64,000 nucleotides of DNA from the NCBI GenBank assembly GCA_002720095.2, contig PBGP02000012.1, positions 25,113 to 89,112 on the forward strand, read 5' to 3'. The translations under genes and the position numbers were made by a program. Each line of letters begins with the position of its first letter. The stretch's first letter is position 1. Source of the DNA: Methanobacteriota archaeon. Lineage in GTDB: Archaea > Thermoplasmatota > Poseidoniia > Poseidoniales > Poseidoniaceae. This document shows, piece by piece, positions 29,476 to 38,612 of this stretch. Below the pieces are notes generated by a model. It did not search any database. It saw nothing but the letters and a program-made list of their open reading frames with translations, and was not told where the DNA came from.

Positions 29476-30666
29476 ATGGCTGATGATGTACAACCACAAC
29501 AAGAAGGAATGAGGACTCTACATTTGAGACTTCTTAGAATCCAATGGCAAGTTGTTACTTTACAATTAATCAGTACAATCGCACTGCTTTGGATGTACTT
29601 GAAAATGGTTGATTTATACATAGTTGATTCAATAGATCATGCTCTTGCAATAAAATACTTTGATCAACAATTAAGTACAGCGAATTTAGAAATGCCATTA
29701 CCTGCTTGGTTAACTGGTGAAGACGCAATTGGTTTAGGAAAATTTTATCCAATTATGGGTTTAAGTGTTATTGTTGGTGGAAGTATAGCGCTGCTAACTT
29801 TTCAAAGTCCAACTGTACAACGTAAAGTTAGGATGGGATTACTTCTTGGATTTATTCTCTGGTTATTCGGACCATTTATGTTCAAATGGATTGTAGCAAA
29901 TTTTGGAAAAGGAGAGTGGTGGATACCTCCAGATAATTCTGTAGAATCACTTTTCAAAGGTGTGATTGTAGTATTAGAAGTAATGTTAATTGGAATTTAC
30001 ATTGTACCTCTCATTTTAGGAGTTAGGGGTGTTTGGGGTCTTTCTAAAAATGCCATCGCTTGGTCTACGGGAATAATGTTATTATTTTTGGTTCTGCATG
30101 CATTATTAACATTTCAAATAGTTGAGGATTTACTTTTTGGAACTTCAGGAGAAGGACTCAAAAAAATACCTTCATTAGCAGGAGATCCAACAATTTTAGG
30201 TTTAATTAGTCCAAATCAATTTAATTTACTACAATTATCTTTGCTTTTGATAATTTTTCAAGAGTCCTCAATGGGTGTAATTAGATATCTTGAATATGCA
30301 TTCAGATTACCAGAAACTTGTAAGAAAGACCCAGAATATGTGACACAATTTTATAATTTACTAAATGGACATTTAGTCCAAACCATAGTTTTAATGACAC
30401 TTTGCGGTATTACTACAATTGTGGCACTAGGTTTCCACACACTACTATTATCTATTGTTGCATCTTTGCCTGGAGATGGACAATGGGCCTACCAAATACA
30501 AGAATCCATTGAATTAGAGTTGACTTATGGTTTAGTCATTTCTGCAATGTTATTTTTATTAATTCTGGCAGGATTGAGGTATATTCTACCTTGGCAAAGA
30601 ATCAGTGGGGTTATAGAATCATTATATCGAAAAAGAGTTGAAGAAATTCCAAAAGAGGAATATTAA
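29476..30666 (+). CDS. Polytopic membrane protein of unknown function
   Basis: Seven or more hydrophobic segments; co-directional with the DUF4350/DUF58 pair. Confidence 0.6.
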   Translation: MADDVQPQQEGMRTLHLRLLRIQWQVVTLQLISTIALLWMYLKMVDLYIVDSIDHALAIKYFDQQLSTANLEMPLPAWLTGEDAIGLGKFYPIMGLSVIVGGSIALLTFQSPTVQRKVRMGLLLGFILWLFGPFMFKWIVANFGKGEWWIPPDNSVESLFKGVIVVLEVMLIGIYIVPLILGVRGVWGLSKNAIAWSTGIMLLFLVLHALLTFQIVEDLLFGTSGEGLKKIPSLAGDPTILGLISPNQFNLLQLSLLLIIFQESSMGVIRYLEYAFRLPETCKKDPEYVTQFYNLLNGHLVQTIVLMTLCGITTIVALGFHTLLLSIVASLPGDGQWAYQIQESIELELTYGLVISAMLFLLILAGLRYILPWQRISGVIESLYRKRVEEIPKEEY

Positions 30667-30914
30667 GTAGACATTTTTTGAATTAACCTTCCAATTATTT
30701 CGGCAATACTAAGTGCGAAAATAGGAGCAATACAAAAATTCAATATTATTTTTATCCAAATACTCAAATCAAAATTATTCATAATAAGATAAACTAAATA
30801 TATTGAGAAAATTATTGAAATAAATAAACCAAACCTTTCTAGAAAAAGAGGATAGGTTTTCCCTCTAGTCTCTTTTCTACCAATTAATGTGAGCTTATTT
30901 AGCTCTTTTACCAT
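30663..30914 (-). CDS. Small two-TM membrane protein
   Basis: LFISIIFSIYLVYLIMN and IWIKIILNFCIAPIFALSIAEIIG; last gene of the Roadblock operon. Confidence 0.5.
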   Translation of the reverse strand: MVKELNKLTLIGRKETRGKTYPLFLERFGLFISIIFSIYLVYLIMNNFDLSIWIKIILNFCIAPIFALSIAEIIGRLIQKMST

Positions 30915-30923
30915 TTTTTCACC

Positions 30924-33900
30924 TCAAATATCAAAATTATCCAATTCTTTATTTAATTCATTTAGCGGATCATCAATATCAACTTCAGGTTTGATATTTC
31001 TTTTTTCCCATGCATGATCTAATTTAGCTAATTCAGCGTCAATTGAAACTCTGTTCCCCTTAACAATATGATCCTCAATGTCATTTTTTTCTTCATTCTC
31101 AGCAGTAATTGATGCCATTGATGTCCATCCGTCTTCTTCGTTAATTATTTCATTATTCACATCTGAATTATCAGGATTACTAGTGTTATGAGGATTTAGT
31201 TCCTTTATTATCTCCTCAGAGACAATGGGCCTTTCTGATTCTAATTTTACATCTTCATGCGGTAAAAACCCGTCTTCTTGGAATCTCCACAGAGCCGTTG
31301 GTTTTCTAGAACCAAATGTTAAGCCCGTCTCGTCAAGTTGTTTCAGTGCTTCATCTAATGAGTTAGCTGTTTTTTCCATAATTACCGCCGTTCCAGCATC
31401 TCCTTCATCAGCTTCTAAAAATATTGAATCAAGAGCAGATTGAATTGTTTCTCTTAAATTGTTGGCAATATGAGGTAATGCTTCTGGTCTATTGCACAGA
31501 GCTTCTAAGCGATATAAAGTATCCTTTGGAACTCCTAATTCTTCAAGTTGAGTTATCATTTGTCGCATTTTCCTAAGCAAAGTAGTTGATCTTTCAAATT
31601 CATCCAATAAACTTTCTAAATCTAAAACCACTAACTGAACAATTTCTTTTAATTTATTTTCTAACCTTTGTCTTACAGACCAATTAGTCAAACCTCTAAT
31701 TGTATTTGCTGTCTCGGGCGTCTGAGCTTCTAATAGATTCATTACTTCATTTGACAACAAATATCTTGGTGTTTTAGCGACATTGTCGACATTATGTTGA
31801 ATAATTGTCAGACCCCTTTCAATTGCTCTGTCCATTAATGTTAAACTGAAACCTAAATCTCTCATTCTGTCTAATCTCTGCATTATTGGTGCTAGTGAAG
31901 AAAATCCATGGTCATGACCTAGTAAAGCTTGAGCCAGCGGTTCGTCTCTTAGTTTTGCTCTAATAATTTCAGCTTCTTTAATATCCTCCAAAGCATTATC
32001 ATGAGCTTCTTTTAATGATTCAGCACTAGAAATTAAGTTGTTAACCTCACTTTCAGCTTCTGCTCTTCTACCCCCTAAATCACCAAGTTCTCTCATTACT
32101 CTCCTTCTTTCTTCCATTAATTCCCTAACTTCTGCATGAAGATGTCCTAATCTTCTTTCACTATCCAAGAAATGTGATCTTTCATCATCTATCAATTTAC
32201 GATGTGATGCAGATTCAGCTTCTAATTCCTCTAACTCTTTGTTTTGACTCTCTATTCTTCGTTCTAATTCATTTGAGATGGTCGTAGCTTGTCTTTGACG
32301 TTCTCTTTGAGATTCAAGTTGATCAGAGATCATTCTATGTCTTCTATCGTCAGCATCTATTGAAGATCTCAATTGCCTTAATCTGATTTCACTAGCCTCA
32401 ATTTCTGATTTTAGTTGAATTTCTTGTTCAGATAAGTTACTCACCATATTTTGTAACTTCTCTCTAGTTTCTGACTCACCAACAGCTTGAGTAAGTTCTT
32501 CAATCCTTTTTTCAACCTGATTTTCCAGTTCTTTAATTCTTTGAGTCAAACCATCATTTCGACTTAACGCTAGCTCTTGACTATTAGTAGCTTCTCTTAA
32601 TTCAATTTTTAACTGAGAGATTTCATCAACATGATTGGAGTTTAATTGTTGCATCTCAGATATTCTCACACGCATTCCATCTATTTCGATGTTACCAGCT
32701 TCTTTGGAAGATTTAATTTCATCTCTTTGTCTTTGAGTTCTGGCTAATTCTCTAATCAGTCTAGCCTGTTCTTTCTTAATTTTATTGAATTCACCAGAAT
32801 CTACTACAGAAGTAGGCATCAGCATTCTTCCACTTCGAGCTTTTGGCATCAATTTTGCAACTGTAGTTTTTTTCTCTTTTAAGTTCCATTCTTTAAGACT
32901 TGAGGATAGCTTGTCTATTCCAATAGAAAAACTAAATAATTTTAGTAACCTGTTAAAAATTTGTTTTTCTCTATCCTTTGAGCGAGTTCTTGCTTTTGAG
33001 ATTTTTTCACAAAATAATCCTAGATCATACTTAGGAATGGTGTTAAGATGATTTTTGATTCTCTCTACTTTTGGTAAAGAAAATAGTGTTAGTTTAGATT
33101 TAGGAGCTGTAGAGTCTACGGCAGCCTTGGAAATTGACAACTTTTTTGCTGAACGAATACCTACTGGAATACCCCTCGAAATAATAATATCGAGAGCTTC
33201 GTCTCCGTTTACTCTTATGTAACCACTAGTAGAATCGGATTTAGCTTTGGAAAACATCGAAATTAGATTATCTAACCCTCCTTTTCTCTCTGAAATCTTT
33301 AATCCGCCTTCCAATAAACTACCATCATCATCATCAATGTTTGTTGAAGGTCTTAGTTCTAATTTTGAGATTGCTTCATTTAGAATATTTTCATGATCAG
33401 CACCTTCTGTGAACCATATAATAATATCTAAATCATCAATTCGCAGAATGTTTAATGATCCATCCTCTAGAAACATCGAGATTCTGTTGAGTAAAGGTAA
33501 TTCTAATTTTTTGATAAATTTGTTAGAACGATCTAATTCACTTTTTATCTTAGTCGCAAGATCGTCAATATCTCCAGGTAATTGTCCTTTAGTGTGTATT
33601 ATCATTCCTTTCTGAGATAGTAAAGCCCCGAGAACTGAAGATTTTTCGCACATAGAGTCAATAAATGAACTTGCTTGAAATGAATCAAAATCATCGAAAA
33701 TTGAAACTTTTGAGGAAAGACTAGATAGCGAATTTAAATCATAAAACGCTGAAGGAATTAAAATTGCAACCTCAGAAAACTCTTTTTGAGTCCAAGTGTA
33801 ACGCAAGGTTCGGATATTATGCTTCTTGCTTAATTTTTTTAGCTCTGCAACAGCCTCTTTTGCTGCTAGATAGTTTTTTCCTTTCCCACTTTTAGCCAAA

Positions 33901-34061
33901 CATCCAACGATTTCTCCACCGGCAATTAAACGATATCCACAGGGTTTTTTCGTTTTTGGTAAAAAATAATTAATTACTCCGTAATCAATTTCACTGCTGT
34001 TAACATCTAAATCAGGATTTTCTCCTTTCTTTTCTTCAATTCCTAATGGTAAGCTAAACAT
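30924..34061 (-). CDS. 1045-aa coiled-coil protein with Roadblock/LC7-like and PATAN-like N-terminal domains
   Basis: aa ~130-236 SSFIDSMCEKSSVLGALLSQKGMIIHTKGQ...SLNILRIDDLDIIIWFTEGADHENILNEAISKL resembles Roadblock; aa ~430-700 is heptad-rich coiled coil. Confidence 0.7.
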   Translation of the reverse strand: MFSLPLGIEEKKGENPDLDVNSSEIDYGVINYFLPKTKKPCGYRLIAGGEIVGCLAKSGKGKNYLAAKEAVAELKKLSKKHNIRTLRYTWTQKEFSEVAILIPSAFYDLNSLSSLSSKVSIFDDFDSFQASSFIDSMCEKSSVLGALLSQKGMIIHTKGQLPGDIDDLATKIKSELDRSNKFIKKLELPLLNRISMFLEDGSLNILRIDDLDIIIWFTEGADHENILNEAISKLELRPSTNIDDDDGSLLEGGLKISERKGGLDNLISMFSKAKSDSTSGYIRVNGDEALDIIISRGIPVGIRSAKKLSISKAAVDSTAPKSKLTLFSLPKVERIKNHLNTIPKYDLGLFCEKISKARTRSKDREKQIFNRLLKLFSFSIGIDKLSSSLKEWNLKEKKTTVAKLMPKARSGRMLMPTSVVDSGEFNKIKKEQARLIRELARTQRQRDEIKSSKEAGNIEIDGMRVRISEMQQLNSNHVDEISQLKIELREATNSQELALSRNDGLTQRIKELENQVEKRIEELTQAVGESETREKLQNMVSNLSEQEIQLKSEIEASEIRLRQLRSSIDADDRRHRMISDQLESQRERQRQATTISNELERRIESQNKELEELEAESASHRKLIDDERSHFLDSERRLGHLHAEVRELMEERRRVMRELGDLGGRRAEAESEVNNLISSAESLKEAHDNALEDIKEAEIIRAKLRDEPLAQALLGHDHGFSSLAPIMQRLDRMRDLGFSLTLMDRAIERGLTIIQHNVDNVAKTPRYLLSNEVMNLLEAQTPETANTIRGLTNWSVRQRLENKLKEIVQLVVLDLESLLDEFERSTTLLRKMRQMITQLEELGVPKDTLYRLEALCNRPEALPHIANNLRETIQSALDSIFLEADEGDAGTAVIMEKTANSLDEALKQLDETGLTFGSRKPTALWRFQEDGFLPHEDVKLESERPIVSEEIIKELNPHNTSNPDNSDVNNEIINEEDGWTSMASITAENEEKNDIEDHIVKGNRVSIDAELAKLDHAWEKRNIKPEVDIDDPLNELNKELDNFDI

Positions 34062-34074
34062 CTTAAAACCTCAT

Positions 34075-34419
34075 TTAAATTAATTGAGCAATAGCATCTT
34101 TTTTTACACTTAGTTCATAGCTAAGACGACCTAAGTTAGGATTCTTCCCTGTTAACAATCCAATAAATTTTTCATCAGGTAGTGCACAAAGAATAATAGT
34201 ACCATTCTGGGATTCTATCCAACATTGATCTGTATTTCCCATATCGAATAATTTAGTGCTCATATTAAGTGATTGCAATAACCCATTAAAGTCCATGAAC
34301 GAAACGTCTTGTCTTTTAGTACTATAAGTTTGCATTAGTTCATTACCAATTTTATCGATAATCGTTGCAAATCTCACTCCAGGAATTTGGCAAAATGATG
34401 CTAATAGTCGTTGCAACAT
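34075..34419 (-). CDS. Roadblock/LC7 (MglB-like) domain protein
   Basis: MLQRLLASFCQIPGVRFATIIDKIGNELMQTY...DQCWIESQNGTIILCALPDEKFIGLLTGKNPNLGRLSYEL. Confidence 0.7.
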   Translation of the reverse strand: MLQRLLASFCQIPGVRFATIIDKIGNELMQTYSTKRQDVSFMDFNGLLQSLNMSTKLFDMGNTDQCWIESQNGTIILCALPDEKFIGLLTGKNPNLGRLSYELSVKKDAIAQLI

Positions 34420-34597
34420 AGTCTCTAAAACTTCTAGTGCTCTGATTAGTTCATGACATTTGGGGTATATTTGGAACTAAAAACTTATTTTTTCGATTTC
34501 TTAGTAGTATCCGAATTGTTAAGAAAAATTGTTTGAACTGATGATTTATTAATCAATTATCCAAAGAAATCAAAACTAAATTAAATTAGCATTAATC

Positions 34598-35263
34598 ATG
34601 GACCCTAGAATTTCTGTTAGAACAGCATATGATTCTATAGGTCCAGAGTTTGGTAAAAAGCGAACAATTCCATGGGATTTTGTGGTGAGGTGGCTAGAGA
34701 ATAAAATTGATAAATCAGGAAATAAGTTAAAATTACTTGTTGCAGGATGCGGAAGTGGACGTCATGTTAGATTAGCACATAATTTAGGATATGATGTTAA
34801 AGCTGTTGATATATCAGAAAAAATGGTAAAATCTACAAAGTTAGAAGAACTAAAGCAAGGTAGAGATGGTTCTAATATATTTCAATCTGATATTTGTAGC
34901 TTAAATTTTGAAAATGAAGAATTCGATCTGATAATAAGTATTGCCGTATTACATCACCTGCCGTTCGATTTATGTGAGTTAGCTTTAAATGAATTTTCGA
35001 GAATTCTGAAAAAACAAGGTGAAATACTAGTATCATGTTGGGATCCTTCATCTCCATCCGTAAAAAATGGGACCAATGATAAAAAAAATGAACATGTTAC
35101 TTGGGTTAGTTGGACATTACCTGATAAAGAAATAGTATCTCGTTACTATCATTTACCCACTCTAATTGATAGAAAATCAAAGTGGGAATTAAATAAAAAT
35201 CTTAAAATTATCAATTATGAACTCGAAAAATACAATCAATTATTTTATTTTTCAAAAATTTAG
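34598..35263 (+). CDS. SAM-dependent methyltransferase, Trm9/ALKBH8-like
   Basis: LLVAGCGSGRHVRLAHNLGYDVKAVDIS (motif I) and DLIISIAVLHHLP; ISIAVxHHL is typical of Trm9-like enzymes. Confidence 0.7.
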   Translation: MDPRISVRTAYDSIGPEFGKKRTIPWDFVVRWLENKIDKSGNKLKLLVAGCGSGRHVRLAHNLGYDVKAVDISEKMVKSTKLEELKQGRDGSNIFQSDICSLNFENEEFDLIISIAVLHHLPFDLCELALNEFSRILKKQGEILVSCWDPSSPSVKNGTNDKKNEHVTWVSWTLPDKEIVSRYYHLPTLIDRKSKWELNKNLKIINYELEKYNQLFYFSKI

Positions 35264-35291
35264 GATGCGATGTATTGAAGCGTAAGAATGC

Positions 35292-36311
35292 ATGCGAGTA
35301 TTAATGTCGGCAATTGATGTTTCAGATTGTTCACGTTGCAAGAATTCTGCAATAATCTATCAAGAATATTCAGGTCAACATTTTTGCTCAGGTTGTTTAA
35401 TCAGGAGTGTCAGGAAACGAATTGGTAAGGAATTAAGGAAACAATTAATTCTACCCAAGAGTTCGGAAAAAGAATTAACAATTATTTTAGTTGCAATTAG
35501 TGGAGGTAAGGACTCTGCTGTTTTATTAGAAACTTTAAATCATTTTTTAAAGAATAGGAGAGATGTGAAATTAATCGCTGGTTGTGTCAATGAAGGAATT
35601 CAAGGATATCGAAATCCGTCAATGAAATGTGCAGAAGAACTATCCAAAAAACTTGGAATAGAGTTTAGGACTGTTAGTTATACTTCCTTAGGTTTTGATG
35701 AAATGGATAATGTTGTGAAGGTTATTCCAAAAATTAGTGAGAAAAATGAAGAAGTTAAAGGCATGTCACCTTGCTCATTTTGTGGTGTTTTTAGAAGGCA
35801 GGGTATAAATCAATTAGCAGATGATGTAGATGCAGATTATGTTGCTCTTGGACATAATTTAGATGACATGGCTCAAACAATAATGATGAATTTACAAAAA
35901 GGTGATTTAGAGCGTACAATTAGGTTGGCACCTCATTCTTGGTCTCCAATTCGGGGGATGTCACCAAGAATAGTACCAATCAGATGGATTCCAGAACAAG
36001 AAGTTCAAGCTTATGCAATGACTTTAGAACTTCCTTTCCATGATGATGAATGCCCACATTCTCATCAAGCGTTAAGAATTCTCCACAGAGATATAATTGC
36101 AAGAATGGAAGATGCGGTACCAGGCACTCGTCACGGATTAGTACATTCCTCGGATTCTATCAAAGAGATGTTTAAAGATAATATGCCAAGAGTTAAAAAT
36201 GAAAAATCGAATGAAAACTCTCCAAAAAACTGTGAAATATGCGGTGGAATCACAAGTCAGAAAATTTGTAAAGCATGTGTTATGAAAAAATGGTTGGTTG
36301 AACATTCATAA
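35292..36311 (+). CDS. tRNA 2-thiolation protein, Ncs6/Ctu1/TtuA family
   Basis: Zn-finger CSRCKNSAIIYQEYSGQHFCSGC, PP-loop ISGGKDSAVLLE, CSFCGVFRRQGIN, GHNLDDMAQTIMMN, C-terminal CEICGG...CKAC. Confidence 0.9.
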   Translation: MRVLMSAIDVSDCSRCKNSAIIYQEYSGQHFCSGCLIRSVRKRIGKELRKQLILPKSSEKELTIILVAISGGKDSAVLLETLNHFLKNRRDVKLIAGCVNEGIQGYRNPSMKCAEELSKKLGIEFRTVSYTSLGFDEMDNVVKVIPKISEKNEEVKGMSPCSFCGVFRRQGINQLADDVDADYVALGHNLDDMAQTIMMNLQKGDLERTIRLAPHSWSPIRGMSPRIVPIRWIPEQEVQAYAMTLELPFHDDECPHSHQALRILHRDIIARMEDAVPGTRHGLVHSSDSIKEMFKDNMPRVKNEKSNENSPKNCEICGGITSQKICKACVMKKWLVEHS

Positions 36312-37073
36312 ATTCAAATCGATTATAACAGGGGCATGATCACTAACTATTAAGCCACCCTCTCTGTTAATCTCGGCATGAGATATTAGTTTTACAGCTG
36401 GTTTATTGGCTAAAAAGTAATCTATTCTCCAACCTCGATCTAGTATCCTAGCACGACCTCTATTCGACCACCATGAATAAGGCCCTTTTTTTTCTCCAAA
36501 CTTCTCTCTACAAATGTCAACCCATCCTAAATTGAGCAATTTATTGAACCATTCACGTTCATTAGGTAAAAAACCAGAGGTATTTTTGTTCCCACTCGGA
36601 TTCCAGATATCATTCTCAGTGTGTGCAATATTTAAATCTCCAGCAATAATCACAGGACAATCTAAATCAACATAATTTAGCGACCAATTTAGATATTCAT
36701 CCATCCATTTTTCTTTGAATAATTGCCTTTCAACTTTTGAACTTCCGCTCGGTAAATATGTATTTATTAATATTAAATTGTCGTGTTTTGTAACAAGTAT
36801 TCTACCTTCTGGGTCTTCTGTACCCTTCCCTTTTTCTATAGTTTCGAAAGATTTATTTGAGAATGTTGCCACTCCTGAATAACCTTTTTTTTCTGCTGGA
36901 TGCCAGTAATAGCTTAGATTAAGAGGAGCGCCCCAGTCTTTTGGTAATTGCTCTTCTAAACATCTGATTTCTTGTAACATCAATATATCAGGGTTCATTT
37001 TGGTAATGAATTCATTTAACCCCTTTCTTATTGCAGCTCTAATTCCGTTTACATTCCAAGATATAATTCGCAT
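36306..37073 (-). CDS. xthA: Exodeoxyribonuclease III / AP endonuclease
   Basis: MRIISWNVNGIRAAIRKG, LMLQEIRC, IAGDLNIAHTENDI, RIDYFLANKP, SDHAPV. Confidence 0.95.
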   Translation of the reverse strand: MRIISWNVNGIRAAIRKGLNEFITKMNPDILMLQEIRCLEEQLPKDWGAPLNLSYYWHPAEKKGYSGVATFSNKSFETIEKGKGTEDPEGRILVTKHDNLILINTYLPSGSSKVERQLFKEKWMDEYLNWSLNYVDLDCPVIIAGDLNIAHTENDIWNPSGNKNTSGFLPNEREWFNKLLNLGWVDICREKFGEKKGPYSWWSNRGRARILDRGWRIDYFLANKPAVKLISHAEINREGGLIVSDHAPVIIDLNL

Positions 37074-37078
37074 TTTCT

Positions 37079-37579
37079 TCACAATAAATTTTCTACTAGT
37101 CGTTCTAGATTTTGATTTCTTCCACAATAATGGCATTGCAGAGTCATAGGATTGGTATTCAATACCTTTAATCGATGTGGTAAAGGTTCTCTAATCGCAT
37201 TACTGATGCAATTAGAATAGACACAATGAGCGACATTTGTCATTTCATCAGAAAGTTTGATTGATAGTTTTTCTGCTACAGAATAATTTCTAATTATTGA
37301 TACAGACGCCATTGGGGCGATTAATGCTAATCTATCTAATTCATCTTGAGTTAATTCACGATCCTCAATCTTTAGAATATCTTTAGTCCCCAATTTTCTT
37401 GAAGGAACATTCATTACTAAAGAGATGGGGTTAGATTGTCTTCCATCCACATTAAAAATCTGTAATGCTTCGAGAACCATACCTCCAGGAATATGATCTA
37501 TTACAGTACCGTTTCTAATTGCAGTCACTCTTCTCATTGATTGTTCATCAGCACTCATCGTTTTCACCTCCAATTTCAT
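37079..37579 (-). CDS. pyrI: Aspartate carbamoyltransferase regulatory subunit
   Basis: AIRNGTVIDHIPGGMVLEALQIF, C-terminal Zn motif CVYSNCISN...CHYCGRN. Confidence 0.96.
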   Translation of the reverse strand: MKLEVKTMSADEQSMRRVTAIRNGTVIDHIPGGMVLEALQIFNVDGRQSNPISLVMNVPSRKLGTKDILKIEDRELTQDELDRLALIAPMASVSIIRNYSVAEKLSIKLSDEMTNVAHCVYSNCISNAIREPLPHRLKVLNTNPMTLQCHYCGRNQNLERLVENLL

Positions 37580-38504
37580 TAGGAATTGGAATATTTAACA
37601 TTTCACATAACAACGCCATTCTGGTAACAACACCATTGAATGCTTGTTCGAAATAGGCTGCATGTCTCGTAGAATCTACATCCGGATTAATTTCATCTAC
37701 ACGAGGAAGAGGATGCATTACAATCATTTCTTTTTTAGACGAAGAGAGGTCGGATGCGGTTAATTTGTAAATTCCAGCTACTCTAAAATATTCATCTTCA
37801 TCTGGAAAACGTTCCTTCTGAATTCTTGTCATATATACTACATCTGCATCATCTAAATGTGGCTTTAACTCATCAGTTACAATCAATTCTCCACCCTGAG
37901 ATTTTAATTCGTTAACAATATCATCAGGTAATCTTAGACTCTCAGGGCTAACTAAGGTTAGTTTACAACCAAACCTTACCAATGCATATGATAAGGAATG
38001 AACAGTTCTTCCAAATCTCAAATCACCAACTAAAACTACATTTAAATTTTCTATCTTATTGTGTGCTTGTTTAATAGTGAATAAGTCTAACATTGTTTGT
38101 GTTGGATGATGCCCTGCTCCATCACCTGCATTGGCTATTGGTACTTTAGCGCAATCTGAAGCATATTGTGCCGCACCTTGTAATGGATGTCTCAAAGCTA
38201 TGACATCGGAATAACCATCAACCATCCGAATTGTATCATGTAGAGTTTCACCTTTAACTACAGATGAAGAGGCCACGGCACCCAAATTTACGACTTCTCC
38301 ACCAAGTCTTTTCATTGCAGTTTCAAATGACATTCTAGTTCTTGTTGAAGGCTCAAAAAATAAATTCCCAAGAATTTTACCTCGCAATAATGGAAGGTAT
38401 ACATTTCCTTTGGCGATAGGTAATAATTTTTCAGCATTTACAAGGATTCTATGAATATCTTCATTAGTTAAATCATTCATTGTAATCAGTGAATTCATAC
38501 TCAT
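37548..38504 (-). CDS. pyrB: Aspartate carbamoyltransferase catalytic subunit
   Basis: FFEPSTRTRMSFETAMKRLGG, HPLQGAAQ, AGDGAGHHPTQTMLDLFTI, MHPLPRVDEI. ORF opens at 38552. Confidence 0.96.
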   Translation of the reverse strand: MSMNSLITMNDLTNEDIHRILVNAEKLLPIAKGNVYLPLLRGKILGNLFFEPSTRTRMSFETAMKRLGGEVVNLGAVASSSVVKGETLHDTIRMVDGYSDVIALRHPLQGAAQYASDCAKVPIANAGDGAGHHPTQTMLDLFTIKQAHNKIENLNVVLVGDLRFGRTVHSLSYALVRFGCKLTLVSPESLRLPDDIVNELKSQGGELIVTDELKPHLDDADVVYMTRIQKERFPDEDEYFRVAGIYKLTASDLSSSKKEMIVMHPLPRVDEINPDVDSTRHAAYFEQAFNGVVTRMALLCEMLNIPIPNEIGGENDEC

Positions 38505-38612
38505 TAACCTAGACGGCTGACATTCTTGCCAATAATCATTGCCCTTAATCAAAGCGGTTTTCTCGAACTAGTAGGGGACTAATTATTGAATAAGTGTGTA
38601 CTCCGCTCTGTA

